A stretch of 64,000 nucleotides of DNA from Gonocerus acuteangulatus (taxonomy: Eukaryota; Arthropoda; Insecta; Hemiptera; Coreidae). The position numbers and the translations under genes were made by a program. Positions 33,563 through 45,453 of the stretch are shown here, piece by piece. Where the stretch lies: NCBI GenBank assembly GCA_946811695.1, contig OX328126.1, positions 3,319,418 through 3,383,417 on the forward strand. The letters are read 5' to 3'. The notes beneath the pieces were generated by a model. It made no database searches, was not told the origin of the DNA, and saw nothing but the letters and a program-made list of their open reading frames with translations. Each line of letters opens with the position of its first letter. The stretch's first letter is position 1.

Positions 33563-34167
33563 ACTCAATTGAGTCTTAGAAACAAGACTATCGCACTCAA
33601 AACAAAAATTCTACTTCTTGCCGGTGCACAAGTACTGATAAGTCTGTGCGGTGATTCATAGGTGGCGCGTCACCGCGGTGCGACGGTCTGGCTTTCCTCC
33701 ACTCCCTTCCTTCAAGTTGAAGCTTGACATGTTGAAATTGTCTTCATTATTTCACTTAAAACAATTCCAACCAGTTTTTAGTTATATTTAAGGTTTCAAC
33801 CAAGAACCACACAAATATCAAAGTACTGCAGAATTTCAAAAATGTGCTGAAATTTACGACTTTTAGGCCTTCTGCGGGAAACCTAAATGATGTGATAAAT
33901 TTTTGAAATATTCTTTTTATCGTTTCTTGTGCTTTTAAGTGGAATTTTAACTTGCAACGTAGAATAAAAGTGTTTTAGGTTACTTTAATATTTTTGTAAA
34001 AACTGACTTTTTTAGTAAATTGTCTAAACTTTAGGCCTCGTGCGGGAGACCTAAACATTTTTTAAAAAATCCAAAATTCTGTGTGGTACTTTGTGGTGTC
34101 TAGTAGCAAATTTTTTTCAACTTGGAATTTGGAAACAAAAAAAAAAGTTAAAAATGGATACACCCTA
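33563..34167 (-). repeat. right terminal inverted repeat of the 12.8-kb element
   Basis: 605 bp, the mirror of 21335-21943. The alignment breaks inside GACTCAATTGAGT. Confidence 0.95.
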
Positions 34168-34309
34168 TTGTATAATGTTATAGTTGTATTAAATTCTGTT
34201 ACTGGACACTGTTCTGTGGATTTATTCTGCGGGTAATTAGTAGAAATGAGATTGAATAACAAGAGGTGAGATTAACTATTGGAATATTTGAAATTATAAG
34301 AAACACTTT

Positions 34310-34490
34310 ATTTTTTTTTATTTATTTACGGCGCTTCGAAAACTAAGCCATTAGCGCCGACATCCATGGTGTAGCGAGGAATTTTCCGAACGAGCTGTGA
34401 GATGAGAAAATTCCTGCCGCCAATGGGGATCGAACCCATCATCTCCCGCTTATGAATATAAGGCGCTAGCCACTAGACCACGGGAGACCC
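34310..34490 (-). mobile_element. tRNA-derived SINE type 1
   Basis: Minus strand box A TGGTCTAGTGG, box B GGTTCGATCCCC, stem-loop CGGCGC...GCGCCG and an A-rich tail. Near-identical flanks AAACACTTTA and AAACATTTTA are the target duplication. Confidence 0.88.
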
Positions 34491-34514
34491 GAAACATTTT
34501 ATTTTACCGTGTTC

Positions 34515-34614
34515 TAGAAAGATGGATTCTTTAAAAGATCGGCCCTTGAAGATTCGATATATCGTGTTTTAAAAATCGATCTTTTAAAAGATGTATTCAG
34601 ATCGCCCATCTCTA
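34515..34614. mobile_element. small hAT-like MITE
   Basis: Left end TAGAAAGATGGAT and right end (minus strand) TAGAGATGGGCGATC resemble hAT termini. TTTTAAAAGATCG blocks are inverted inside. No octamer duplication was found. Confidence 0.4.
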
Positions 34615-35240
34615 CTACATCCCGACGCCCGAAGCCAATGGGGATCGGCCATCTCTACTACATCCCGACGCCCGAAGCCAATGAGGATCGGCCATCTCTA
34701 CTACATCCCGACGCCCGAAGCCAATGGGGATCGGCCATCTCTACTACATCCCGACGCCCGAAGCCAATGGGGATCGGCCATCTCTACTACATCCCGACGC
34801 CCGAAGCCAATGGGGATCGGCCATCTCTACTACATCCCGACGCCCGAAGCCAATGGGGATCGGCCATCTCTACTACATCCCGACGCCCGAAGCCAATGGG
34901 GATCGGCCATCTCTACTACATCCCGACGCCCGAAGCCAATGGGGATCGGCCATCTCTACTACATCCCGACGCCCGAAGCCAATGGGGATCGGCCATCTCT
35001 ACTACATCCCGACGCCCGAAGCCAATGGGGATCGGCCATCTCTACTACATCCCGACGCCCGAAGCCAATGGGGATCGGCCATCTCTACTACATCCCGACG
35101 CCCGAAGCCAATGGGGATCGGCCATCTCTACTACATCCCGACGCCCGAAGCCAATGGGGATCGGCCATCTCTACTACATCCCGACGCCCGAAGCCAATGG
35201 GGATCGGCCATCTCTACTACATCCCGACGCCCGAAGCCGA
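34594..35240. repeat. minisatellite, 43-bp monomer, 15 copies
   Basis: Units containing GGGGATCGGCCATCTCTACT repeat at 43 bp with almost no variation. The unit carries the hAT-like end GATCGSCCATCTCTA of the preceding MITE, which indicates the array grew across that terminus. Confidence 0.97.
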
Positions 35241-35368
35241 GGCTGTATCAAGATATTTTATTTTAAAATTTTTATTTGTAACAGGTATTTATTTGTTTTT
35301 TTTCTATTTTTGAAAAAACAATCTGTTTTGGACAAAATAAAAATATTTTTCTTTTTGTTCTTCTTCCA

Positions 35369-35761
35369 TGGGCGTATATAAGAGGGAGCTGCAGCCCCCT
35401 CCCCGCCGAAAGTTTGACTTGAATGATAAAAATGTGTCATAAAACCCTTAAAAATAAATTAAATAAGATCACTTAGTTCATAAAAAATATTTTATTTTAT
35501 GTGTAATAGCGTTTTATGAGCGTATATAAGGGGGCTGGACTCCCCCCCCCCCTCGAAAGTTTGATTTGATGGTAAAAATGTGTCATGAAACCCTTAAAAA
35601 TAAATTAAATAAGATCACTTAGTTCATAAAAAATATTTTATTTATATTGTAATACCGTTTTAGTTGCCTAAAACTATTAAAAAAATGTAAATTGATAGTA
35701 CTCCATACCCCGGAAATGGTACCAGCCCCCCCCCCAAATTATTTCCTATATACACCCATGT
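35369..35761 (-). mobile_element. family C element, rearranged (partially duplicated)
   Basis: It runs from CATGGGCGTATATAAG to TATATACACCCATG with TTCTTCTTC-type flanks on both sides. Internal CCTTAAAAATAAATTAAATA blocks occur twice (about 35447 and 35591), so one copy is nested or tandem-duplicated. Confidence 0.65.
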
Positions 35762-36630
35762 CTTCTTCTTCTTCAAAGGATACTGCCTGTGCACAATAAG
35801 ATCCGCTGATAGATTTGGTAAGCACTATCACAGGTCCATTTAGCGCAAGGGAAAAAACACTAAACCTACCCGCACTAAGTTCTGTTTATTTACCTCAAGT
35901 ACATTTCCATTCATATAATTTGTAAAGCATCAAACAGAAATAGTTAAAATTTTGCTTTGAGGATTCTTGAAAACTCTAACAAAGGAAAGCGAGATTTTAA
36001 GCGCCACACTAAACAGGAAACTGATCGCAGCATTCTCTAGGGGCATTTCTTTTAAAATGGTGAAAAATTCTTCATTTTCTATTAAAACTACGTCGAAAAA
36101 CAATGATAAAATTGTTATGATTCAATGAATCGAAAACATCCTACATACTCAACTAGGAAATATCATTAGGAAGCTGCAGTTAATATTTGAAGAAATTGAA
36201 GGATAGCGAAGAGGATAGCTAAGTACCACTTTTTATTCTACACAAAATAAACTAAGGATAATTTAGTTTCATTACACCTATTTTCACAACCTAAGTTCAT
36301 GGTACATTTTTTCAAAAAAGAAAATTCCTTTAAAATCTATATATACACATGACACTTCCAGGGTAGCCAATTTTTTTAGGAATAAAATAAGTGGTATAAA
36401 ATATTGTTTTACTTTTCAACAGTAAGATACAAAAACAGTAAGATTTTTACTCGGTAAGAAAATGGCCAAGAAAACGGTGTTTTGTGGTCAGAACTATTGA
36501 TAAAATGGAAACGAAATATAAGAGCAGTATTCTACATGTAATTAGATATTAAAAAAATGTTAGTTCAAACACAATTGAACACCTTTGGTTTTGAGGAGGA
36601 AGGGAGGAAGCACACTTAAACAAAAACAAG
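35762..36630. other. no gene recognised (downstream of the CLC gene)
   Basis: AT-rich, no supported feature. Confidence 0.35.
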
Positions 36631-36636
36631 TTTATT
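36631..36636 (-). terminator. candidate poly(A) signal AATAAA of the CLC gene
   Basis: AATAAA on the minus strand, ~110 bp past the stop codon. It is the nearest good match downstream. Confidence 0.45.
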
Positions 36637-36745
36637 TTTCCACAATGTATTTAAAGGTCTCCAAGTTTGTCTTCCACTCTTAAAGGTAGGGGGAAAGGCC
36701 TGTAAGGGAATTTAGGTGTATATAAGCCGAGTTGAGAAGTTCTAT

Positions 36746-36838
36746 TTATTCCAGTGGTAATATATGGCTGACAGGGTTCAATCCTATCTCATGATGTCGG
36801 AATATTGACAGATCTTTTCGAGTGATTACTCCAACAAC
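36746..36838 (-). CDS. CLC gene terminal exon
   Basis: Acceptor TTTTCATAG before GTTGTTGGAGTAATC. It encodes VVGVITRKDLSIFRHHEIGL and a short tail, then TAA at 36746-36748. VGxxTRKDL is the typical end of CBS2 in CLC proteins. Confidence 0.92.
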   Translation of the reverse strand, partial: VVGVITRKDLSIFRHHEIGLNPVSHILPLE

Positions 36839-37031
36839 CTATGAAAATAAAAACAGCAATTATTACACATTAATCACATATAGATTGAGTATCAGTAAAG
36901 CAGCAGGTAGCAAACTAAATTTCTCCGACGGGCCAAAACGTTGAGAGAAATACTATTATCAAGAAATTTTAATGCGTAAATTTAATTTTGATAATAACTG
37001 TTATTTGCATATGTCATTCCTTTGAAAAGAA

Positions 37032-37092
<61 letters not shown>

Positions 37093-38170
37093 GTGTGTGC
37101 GTGTGTGTGTGTATTTATATATTTATTGTATTATTTGCATTTTGAATTTTCATGTGTCTAAACAGAAAGATGACACGTGTCTCTTTCTATGAGGATATTT
37201 AGGGCGGTGATGGCTTAGCACTTTTCTGTGTTTAAACCCCAAAATTCTTCCAAAACATTGTGTTACAAGAGGAATTATAACTTGAAAACAAATTTCTTTT
37301 TCTGACATTCTACAACAAATTACCCCAAAACCTTCTAATATTGAAGAGTTATTTTGAAAGATTGTTTATTATAAATATCCATAAAAACCATTTTTAACCC
37401 AAAAAATCAAGTTAAATTTGACTTACTTGATGTGAATCAGTTACTACGATTAGGTGTCGAAGTCCTATTCCTGCAAATAATCGATAAACTTGTGAAGCTG
37501 TTGCATACTGAAAAACAGAAAGTATTCGGTTTACTATCATGAAACTGGTCTATAAGTTAAACAAACGGAATAAAGCAATACTTACATGATGAACTACAAC
37601 ATTCATTATAGTTTTTTTTGGAAATGGAACATCAAAAATTAATTGAGATGAACCACTTGAGAAGTCAATTGCTCAGGAATCTTCACACACAACTTTTTCT
37701 TGTGTAGGTGGAAGGCCAATGAAAACAATTCCAATTTAATGCAGAAAGCAATTTATTAAAACAGCTCTAAATGTTTTGCATAAGTAGATTCCCTAAAAAA
37801 AAACTACAGCCTAAAGAAATGTAGGCAATCCTTCTCAATTCACTTCTATAAGTAGTAGTGTTGGGCATAAATTAATCATAATTATGATTATGATTATAAT
37901 CACAGGCTTTCGAGATGTTATTCCAATTACAAATATAATCACAGACCCAGGATATATGATTAAGATTATAATTGTAATTATTAGAGTGATTACGATTATA
38001 ATCGCAGGCTTTCGAGATGTGATTACGATTACGAATATATAACCTTTGATTATAATTACACTCATAATCATAACTCTTGTAATTATTATTATAATTATAA
38101 TCATATCTCCAGGGTCTGTGATCATAATAGTAATCACATCTGGCGCTAATGACATGGAAGTAGATGCGCC

Positions 38171-38221
<51 letters not shown>

Positions 38222-39492
38222 TCATCTCAAAATCCTCTAATTATAATCATAATCGTAATTACGATTATGGCCATCTCTAATTAGGATCTTAAACAGCTGA
38301 CAACAAACAACTGCTTGATACCACGTAGACGATTCATAGTTATGAGATGGCCCAGGTAGCGGGAGGTTCATCTACGTCCCTTTAGGTTGTACTTATTTTC
38401 AAGTCTTCTGAAGAGTCATCTATGGACGAGAAAAATGTAGAGCCATTTTAATAAATTGACTTTTGTATAATTTTGACGTTTATTCTTTGACCCTCCACCT
38501 ACACAAGAAATATTGTTCAAGTTTGGGCAATTTTCTACATTGAAATAAAAACTAGATTCTGAAGATGTAGATCATGGAGGTTCGGTCATATGTTGAATAA
38601 CACTATATTTCATAAATAAAATGAGTTATATTTATGTCAATGTTTCGGCTTGACATGGAAGCCTTCTTCAAGGCTATGGAGGAGAAAGAGAACTGTTTCA
38701 TTTCGTGGCGATTACATTTCTGGCCAGAAATATGTTTATGTGAGTGTGTGTTTGTGAATTGATGAGAAATCATGACCTTTCAGAACCCATAAGTCACAAA
38801 AGAACCACAACTTTCTCATAAGCACTATTAACTGTGTTAAGGTTATTGATCACTTCTTAAATATAAGTCATTGTTTTTTGTTTTAGAGAAAAGCCCCAAC
38901 ACTTAGTAGAAAATCAATCCCGTACTTGAACAAACTTAAATTTATTTTATTTGAATGTAATGAAACATTTAACCGTACTTACTGTATGAATGAAATAAGG
39001 AGTTCTATTCATGAATGGCTCCAATGATATTATTTTCTTCACTCGGACAGGTTCTAAGAGTCGAGGCTGGAGAAACATTTCTGTATATTAATCTGTTATC
39101 AATTCAAGTACCATTTATATGATAACAAGATTTAATTTTTTATTCCACATAATATTTCTAAAGTAATATTCAAATAATATTATTTGTTAGCAATCACAAA
39201 GAAACCCATTTCTGATTTCTGTTTACTGGTAAAATACCGGTAAACAGAAAAACTTAATAAGTCTCTAGGGAACTACCAAATTAAGAATATAAATTATTCA
39301 CCTGTTTTGCTGCTCCGAGGCATAATTCTTTGTAAACATTTTCCATAAGCTTTTCATCCCCGAAATCTTCATCTGTCAAATCGTTATTGAGGATTACTAT
39401 TATTTGATATCTGAGAATTACTCCCAACAGTTTGCCATAAGTCACAAATGATTCCTAAAAGAACTTTCCTGTAGTACCTATTTTTACGCAGC

Positions 39493-39557
<65 letters not shown>

Positions 39558-42500
39558 TATGTATAGTATGGCAGTCTAGGAAACAGCTAGTATTTAATAA
39601 TTATATCTTATAATTTACAAATTATAACTAATCAAAGTTCTTTAGTTTTCAGACTGACACACTCATAGGTCATTAAAATTTGCAAGTACATTTTTTATAG
39701 GTTTTTAACCATTTTAAGGGGATCCTACCATTTTCAGTTTGCCTCTAATGCCTCGACTGTAATCTCTTAATGAAGACGTGTATTTAATGAAGCTGAGAAC
39801 TCTCCTTATTACCGCTAGGTCAAACTGATTTTATATGAGTTAATAGACTAGGCTGGATGAGCAACATAAGGGGCCATTGAGTTAACTCGTGAGGAGGGTC
39901 AGGGGTACGAAGAGTAAAGCACGAGTTATCTCGTGTAGAGTGTCTAGGGCCCTGCCTCTCAACCACGAGTTAACTCGTTCAGAGCAACGAAAGGGTTAAC
40001 TTACCTCGTCTCTAATTACTTTAGCGGAATCAACCACTGGAAAACCATTGTGAGTAGTATACAAGAGTACATTCATCAGAAGCTGATGACTTGCTCTCAC
40101 TGGTACTGTGATGGTTTCTGATTTACTCATTACGTCTGTCGCTTTCATTTGAGATATCAAGGGAGGAACCTCTTTACTCAGGACTGGGAGTCCGCTTGCA
40201 CAGACTTGCGTGTGATAAATTGACTGAAAAGGATAATGCAAATTATATTTTTCATTTATCATGTCCCCACTTCATGATGAACTAAAGTCCTATACATAGA
40301 TATACAACAACAAACACTATATTTTCATTTATCATGTCCCCACTTCATGATGAACTAAAGTCCTATACATAGATATACAACAACAAACACTATATTTTCA
40401 TTTATCATGTCCCCACTTGATGATGAACTAAAGTCCTATACATAGATATACAACAACAAACACTATATTTTCATTTATCATGTCCCCACTTGATGATGAA
40501 CTAAAGTCCTATACATAGATATACAACAACAAACACTATATTTTCATTTATCATGTCCGCACTTCATGATGAACTAAAGTCCTATACATAGATATACAAC
40601 AACAAACACTATATTTTCATTTATCATGTCCCCACTTCATGATGAACTAAAGTCCTATACATAGATATACAACAACAAATACTATATTTTCCTTTATCAT
40701 GTCCCCACTTCATGATGAACTAAAGTCCTATACATAGATATACAACAACAAACACTATATTTTCATTTATCATGTCCCCACTTGATGATGAACTAAAGTC
40801 CTATACATAGATATACAACAACAAACACTATATTTTCATTTATCATGTCCCCACTTGATGATGAACTAAAGTCCTATACATAGATATACAACAACAAACA
40901 CTATATTTTCCTTTATCATGTCCCCACTTCATGATGAACTAAAGTCCTATACATAGATATACAACAACAAACACTATATTTTCATTTATCATGTCCCCAC
41001 TTGATGATGAACTAAAGTCCTATACATAGATATACAACAACAAACACTATATTTTCATTTATCATGTCCCCACTTGATGAACTAAAGTCCTATACATAGA
41101 TATACAACAACAAACACTATATTTTCCTTTATCATGTCCCCACTTCATGATGAACTAAAGTCCTATACATAGATATACAACAACAAACACTATATTTTCA
41201 TTTATCATGTCCCCACTTGATGATGAACTAAAGTCCTATACATAGATATACAACAACAAACACTATATTTTCATTTATCATGTCCGCACTTCATGATGAA
41301 CTAAAGTCCTATACAAAGATATACAACAACAAACACTATATTTTCATTTATCATGTCCGCACTTCATGATGAACTAAAGTCCTATACATAGATATACAAC
41401 AACAAACACTATATTTTCATTTATCATGTCCGCACTTCATGATGAACTAAAGTCCTATACATAGATATACAACAACAAACACTATATTTTCATTTATCAT
41501 GTCCCCACTTCATGATGAACTAAAGTCCTATACATAGATATACAACAACAAACACTATATTTTCATTTATCATGTCCCCACTTGATGATGAACTAAAGTC
41601 CTATACATAGATATACAACAACAAACACTATATTTTCATTTATCATGTCCCCACTTGATGATGAACTAAAGTCCTATACATAGATATACAACAACAAACA
41701 CTATATTTTCATTTATCATGTCCCCACTTGATGATGAACTAAAGTCCTATACATAGATATACAACAACAAACACTATATTTTCATTTATCATGTCCGCAC
41801 TTCATGATGAACTAAAGTCCTATACAAAGATATACAACAACAAACACTATATTTTCATTTATCATGTCCCCACTTGATGATGAACTAAAGTCCTATACAT
41901 AGATATACAACAACAAACACTATATTTTCATTTATCATGTCCGCAATTCATGATGAACTAAAGTCCTATACATAGATATACAACAACAAACACTATATTT
42001 TCATTTATCATGTCCCCACTTCATGATGAACTAAAGTCCTATACATAGATATACAACAACAAACACTATATTTTCATTTATCATGTCCGCACTTCATGAT
42101 GAACTAAAGTCCTATACATAGATATACAACAACAAACACTATATTTTCATTTATCATGTCCCCACTTCATGATGAACTAAAGTCCTATACATAGATATAC
42201 AACAACAAACACTATATTTTCATTTATCATGTCCCCACTTCATGATGAACTAAAGTCCTATACATAGATATACAACAACAAACACTATATTTTCATTTGT
42301 CATGTCCCCACTTGATGATGAACTAAAGTCCTATACATAGATATACAACAACAAACACTATATTTTCATTTATCATGTCCCCACTTGATGATGAACTAAA
42401 GTCCTATACATAGATATACAACAACAAACACTATATTTTCATTTATCATGTCCGCACTTCATGATGAACTAAAGTCCTATACATAGATATACAACAACAA

Positions 42501-43299
42501 ACACTATATTTTCATTTATCATGTCCCCACTTGATGATGAACTAAAGTCCTATACATAGATATACAACAACAAACACTATATTTTCATTTATCATGTCCG
42601 CACTTCATGATGAACTAAAGTCCTATACATAGATATACAACAACAAACACTATATTTTCATTTATCATGTCCCCACTTGATGATGAACTAAAGTCCTATA
42701 CATAGATATACAACAACAAACACTATATTTTCATTTTCCTACGTATTTGTTTTGTTAAAGTGAAGAGGTGCCATGTCCAATGGCCCCTGGGATTAATGAT
42801 TTAATTGACCCCATATGACTTTACTGCACTTATTAGTAAATGATAAATTAATAAAATAGTATTTTACTATTAATGAAGCTAGGAGTTATAAAGTATGAGT
42901 ATATGAAACTCTTACAATTGGAATTTTATGATTGTATTAACCCTAGAACACCGACATTCGTCAAAATTACGAGGACCTATGTGATTTACAGTCACCTCTC
43001 CCCTCCCCGACTTATATTCTCCACCATAGTCCACCTAAGCAGCCTGTGGTCAATACATGACGAGTCGCTGAAAGAATTACGTCGCTTGTACCAGCCATAT
43101 TCATTTATTCTTTTTTTTTTTTTTTTTTTTATGTTGTATGTGATTTTGTTTTTAGCGCGGTTCCTCCCTCCCCCTGCTTATAGGGTTGATACAATGAAAC
43201 AATCCGGAAGTGCCGACTAGAAAATTTCGCGTTTCAGAACCCCTAGAGACCGAAAATAACGGTGGTTCAAATTTGTATATATATATATATATATGTATA

Positions 43300-43350
<51 letters not shown>

Positions 43351-44795
43351 CTGTTCGCTCTCTAGCTAGAAGACGAATGGTCCGATTTTGATGAAATTTG
43401 GTACAAAAATCCTTCGTCCAATTTGAAAGGTCAAGTTCGTTAACCAGCAAAATCCGCCTACTGGAAGATGGCGTTTGGGGCGAAATTCGCGCAAAAAAAA
43501 TCGTAACGCTTACGTTTTTGAGTTCATAAGCTTCTAATTACTCGTTTTATATGATTCCTGGGCTAGGAAAACGAATGAAACCATTTTCAAGGCGATAGCT
43601 TTAACCGTTTTCGAGAAAATTGGAAAAATATTTTTTGAATACCGTTTTTGGTTTGGGTACTTAGAATCATGGGATTCAGTTGAAACATTTTCTGCATGTT
43701 CTACTTTCATCAAAACTAATATGTTGAAATTTTGGTTACGTTTGGAGTTAAGGAAGGGTTAGAATAAAATATTTTATTAAGACTTAAAAAGTTTTGGTAA
43801 CTTTGTATATTTTCCTTAATATCTCGAAAAAGGTTGAGAATCTTGGTAAACGAAAGAATACCATTAGAAAGCTTACTAAATGCTCTACAAAAAAGGTTCT
43901 GATGAAAGTTTTGATTAGGCGATGTCAATCGGAGAAATAAGTGCTTAAAACATTAAAGTAATTGATTTTGCTTATTCGAACTGTTCTTTTTGTCTGTTTT
44001 TATTCCTTGTTATTTTTTAATTGCTTATAGTTGGATAATGTATTTTACAATAAAACAGATTAGGCAAAATAAGAAAAAAATTCATTGTTAGAAATATAGC
44101 TTGCCAAGAGAAAAAGATTCGTTGACGTCTTTTGAATATTTTCAATTGCCTTTATGCTGTTGGTTTTTTTATTTTATTTTTTAATTGATTTTATCTGTAG
44201 AATTATTACTATATTAAAAGAACACAGGAATGTGTGAAAATATTTGATATTTTTCAATTCATTGAAACGTATGAAATGAAGTATCGGTAGAAGAGGATTC
44301 TAGGGTCTTGCGGACCTGACCCCAGGTATAGCCAGCCATAAAACCCTTTGAACAAAGGCCGAGGAAAATATTATCTGTTTCTATTCTATGCTTTTCAAAT
44401 GAGAATAGGGATATGAACAGGAACCGGGGTCTCCCGTGGTCTAATGGCTAGCGCCTTGGATTCATAAGCGGGAGATGGTGGGTTCGATTCCCAACCTCCG
44501 GCAGGAATTTTATCATCCCACGGCTCGCTGGTGAAATTCCTCGCTACACCCTGGATGTCGGCGCTAATGACCTTTTTTTTTTTTTTACGGCACATCTACA
44601 TCTAGGTCATTAGCGCCGACATCCAGGGTGTAGCGAGGAATTTCACCAGCGAGCCGTGGGATGATAAAATTCCTGCCGGAGGTTGGGAATCGAACCCACC
44701 ATCTCCCGCTTATGAATCCAAGGCGCTAGCCCAGATCAAAGTTATAGATTATAGATGGCAGCTACCAAGATCAAAGTTATAGATTAAATATTTAA

Positions 44796-44874
<79 letters not shown>

Positions 44875-45208
44875 TTAAATATTTAATCTATAACTTTGAT
44901 CTTGGTATCATCTGAAAGGAAAATTAATAGGCTACAACGTTTACATTGAGGTGTTTTTACGTACAAGGCATGGTTTCAGTGATAAATAAGAATTTGTCTA
45001 CAAAAGGGCGATATTTTTCAGTTTTTTGCGTTTTACGCGCAAACGGTGTGTCGGATCAGAAGATGTCTTGGAATAAATTAGTCTTAAAATTAAATTTTCT
45101 ATCATAATTCGTCATAAAAAATACCTGTTCGTCATAATAAATTTCGTTATTTCGAAATTCCAACAACTCTAGGAGGAAAAGGGGGTGGAAACATATGCTG
45201 GGGCACCC

Positions 45209-45272
<64 letters not shown>

Positions 45273-45380
45273 AAGTATATTCATCTGAATGACGAATAGT
45301 TGGAATAAGGACGAATAGGGTAGGTCGAGGAAGGTTGGTGTTCTAGGGTTAAAAAATGCCAGCATTATTAAATAATTTGC

Positions 45381-45453
<73 letters not shown>

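Larger units (their letters stand above)
21335..34167. mobile_element. 12.8-kb DNA transposon with ~607-bp terminal inverted repeats
   Basis: The left end begins TAGGGTGTATC and the right end finishes GATACACCCTA. Identical octamers TTGTATAA flank the element at 21327-21334 and 34168-34175. The inverted repeats are 21335-21943 and 33563-34167, about 95% identical by eye. The cargo is a hAT fold-back element, decayed gene fragments in both orientations, a B element and two large satellites. An 8-bp duplication fits hAT or P/Merlin-type transposases, but no transposase survives. It may be the remains of a large autonomous element whose coding region was overrun by satellites. Confidence 0.9.

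Noticed and set aside
31316..33661. Frames up to 781 codons over the 27-bp satellite on both strands
   Set aside because: They exist in several frames and both orientations because the monomer is 27 bp and stop-free. They encode only the repeat.
34591..35381. 240- to 247-codon frames over the 43-bp array
   Set aside because: The monomer has no stops in any of several frames. The frames are a shadow of the tandem repeat.
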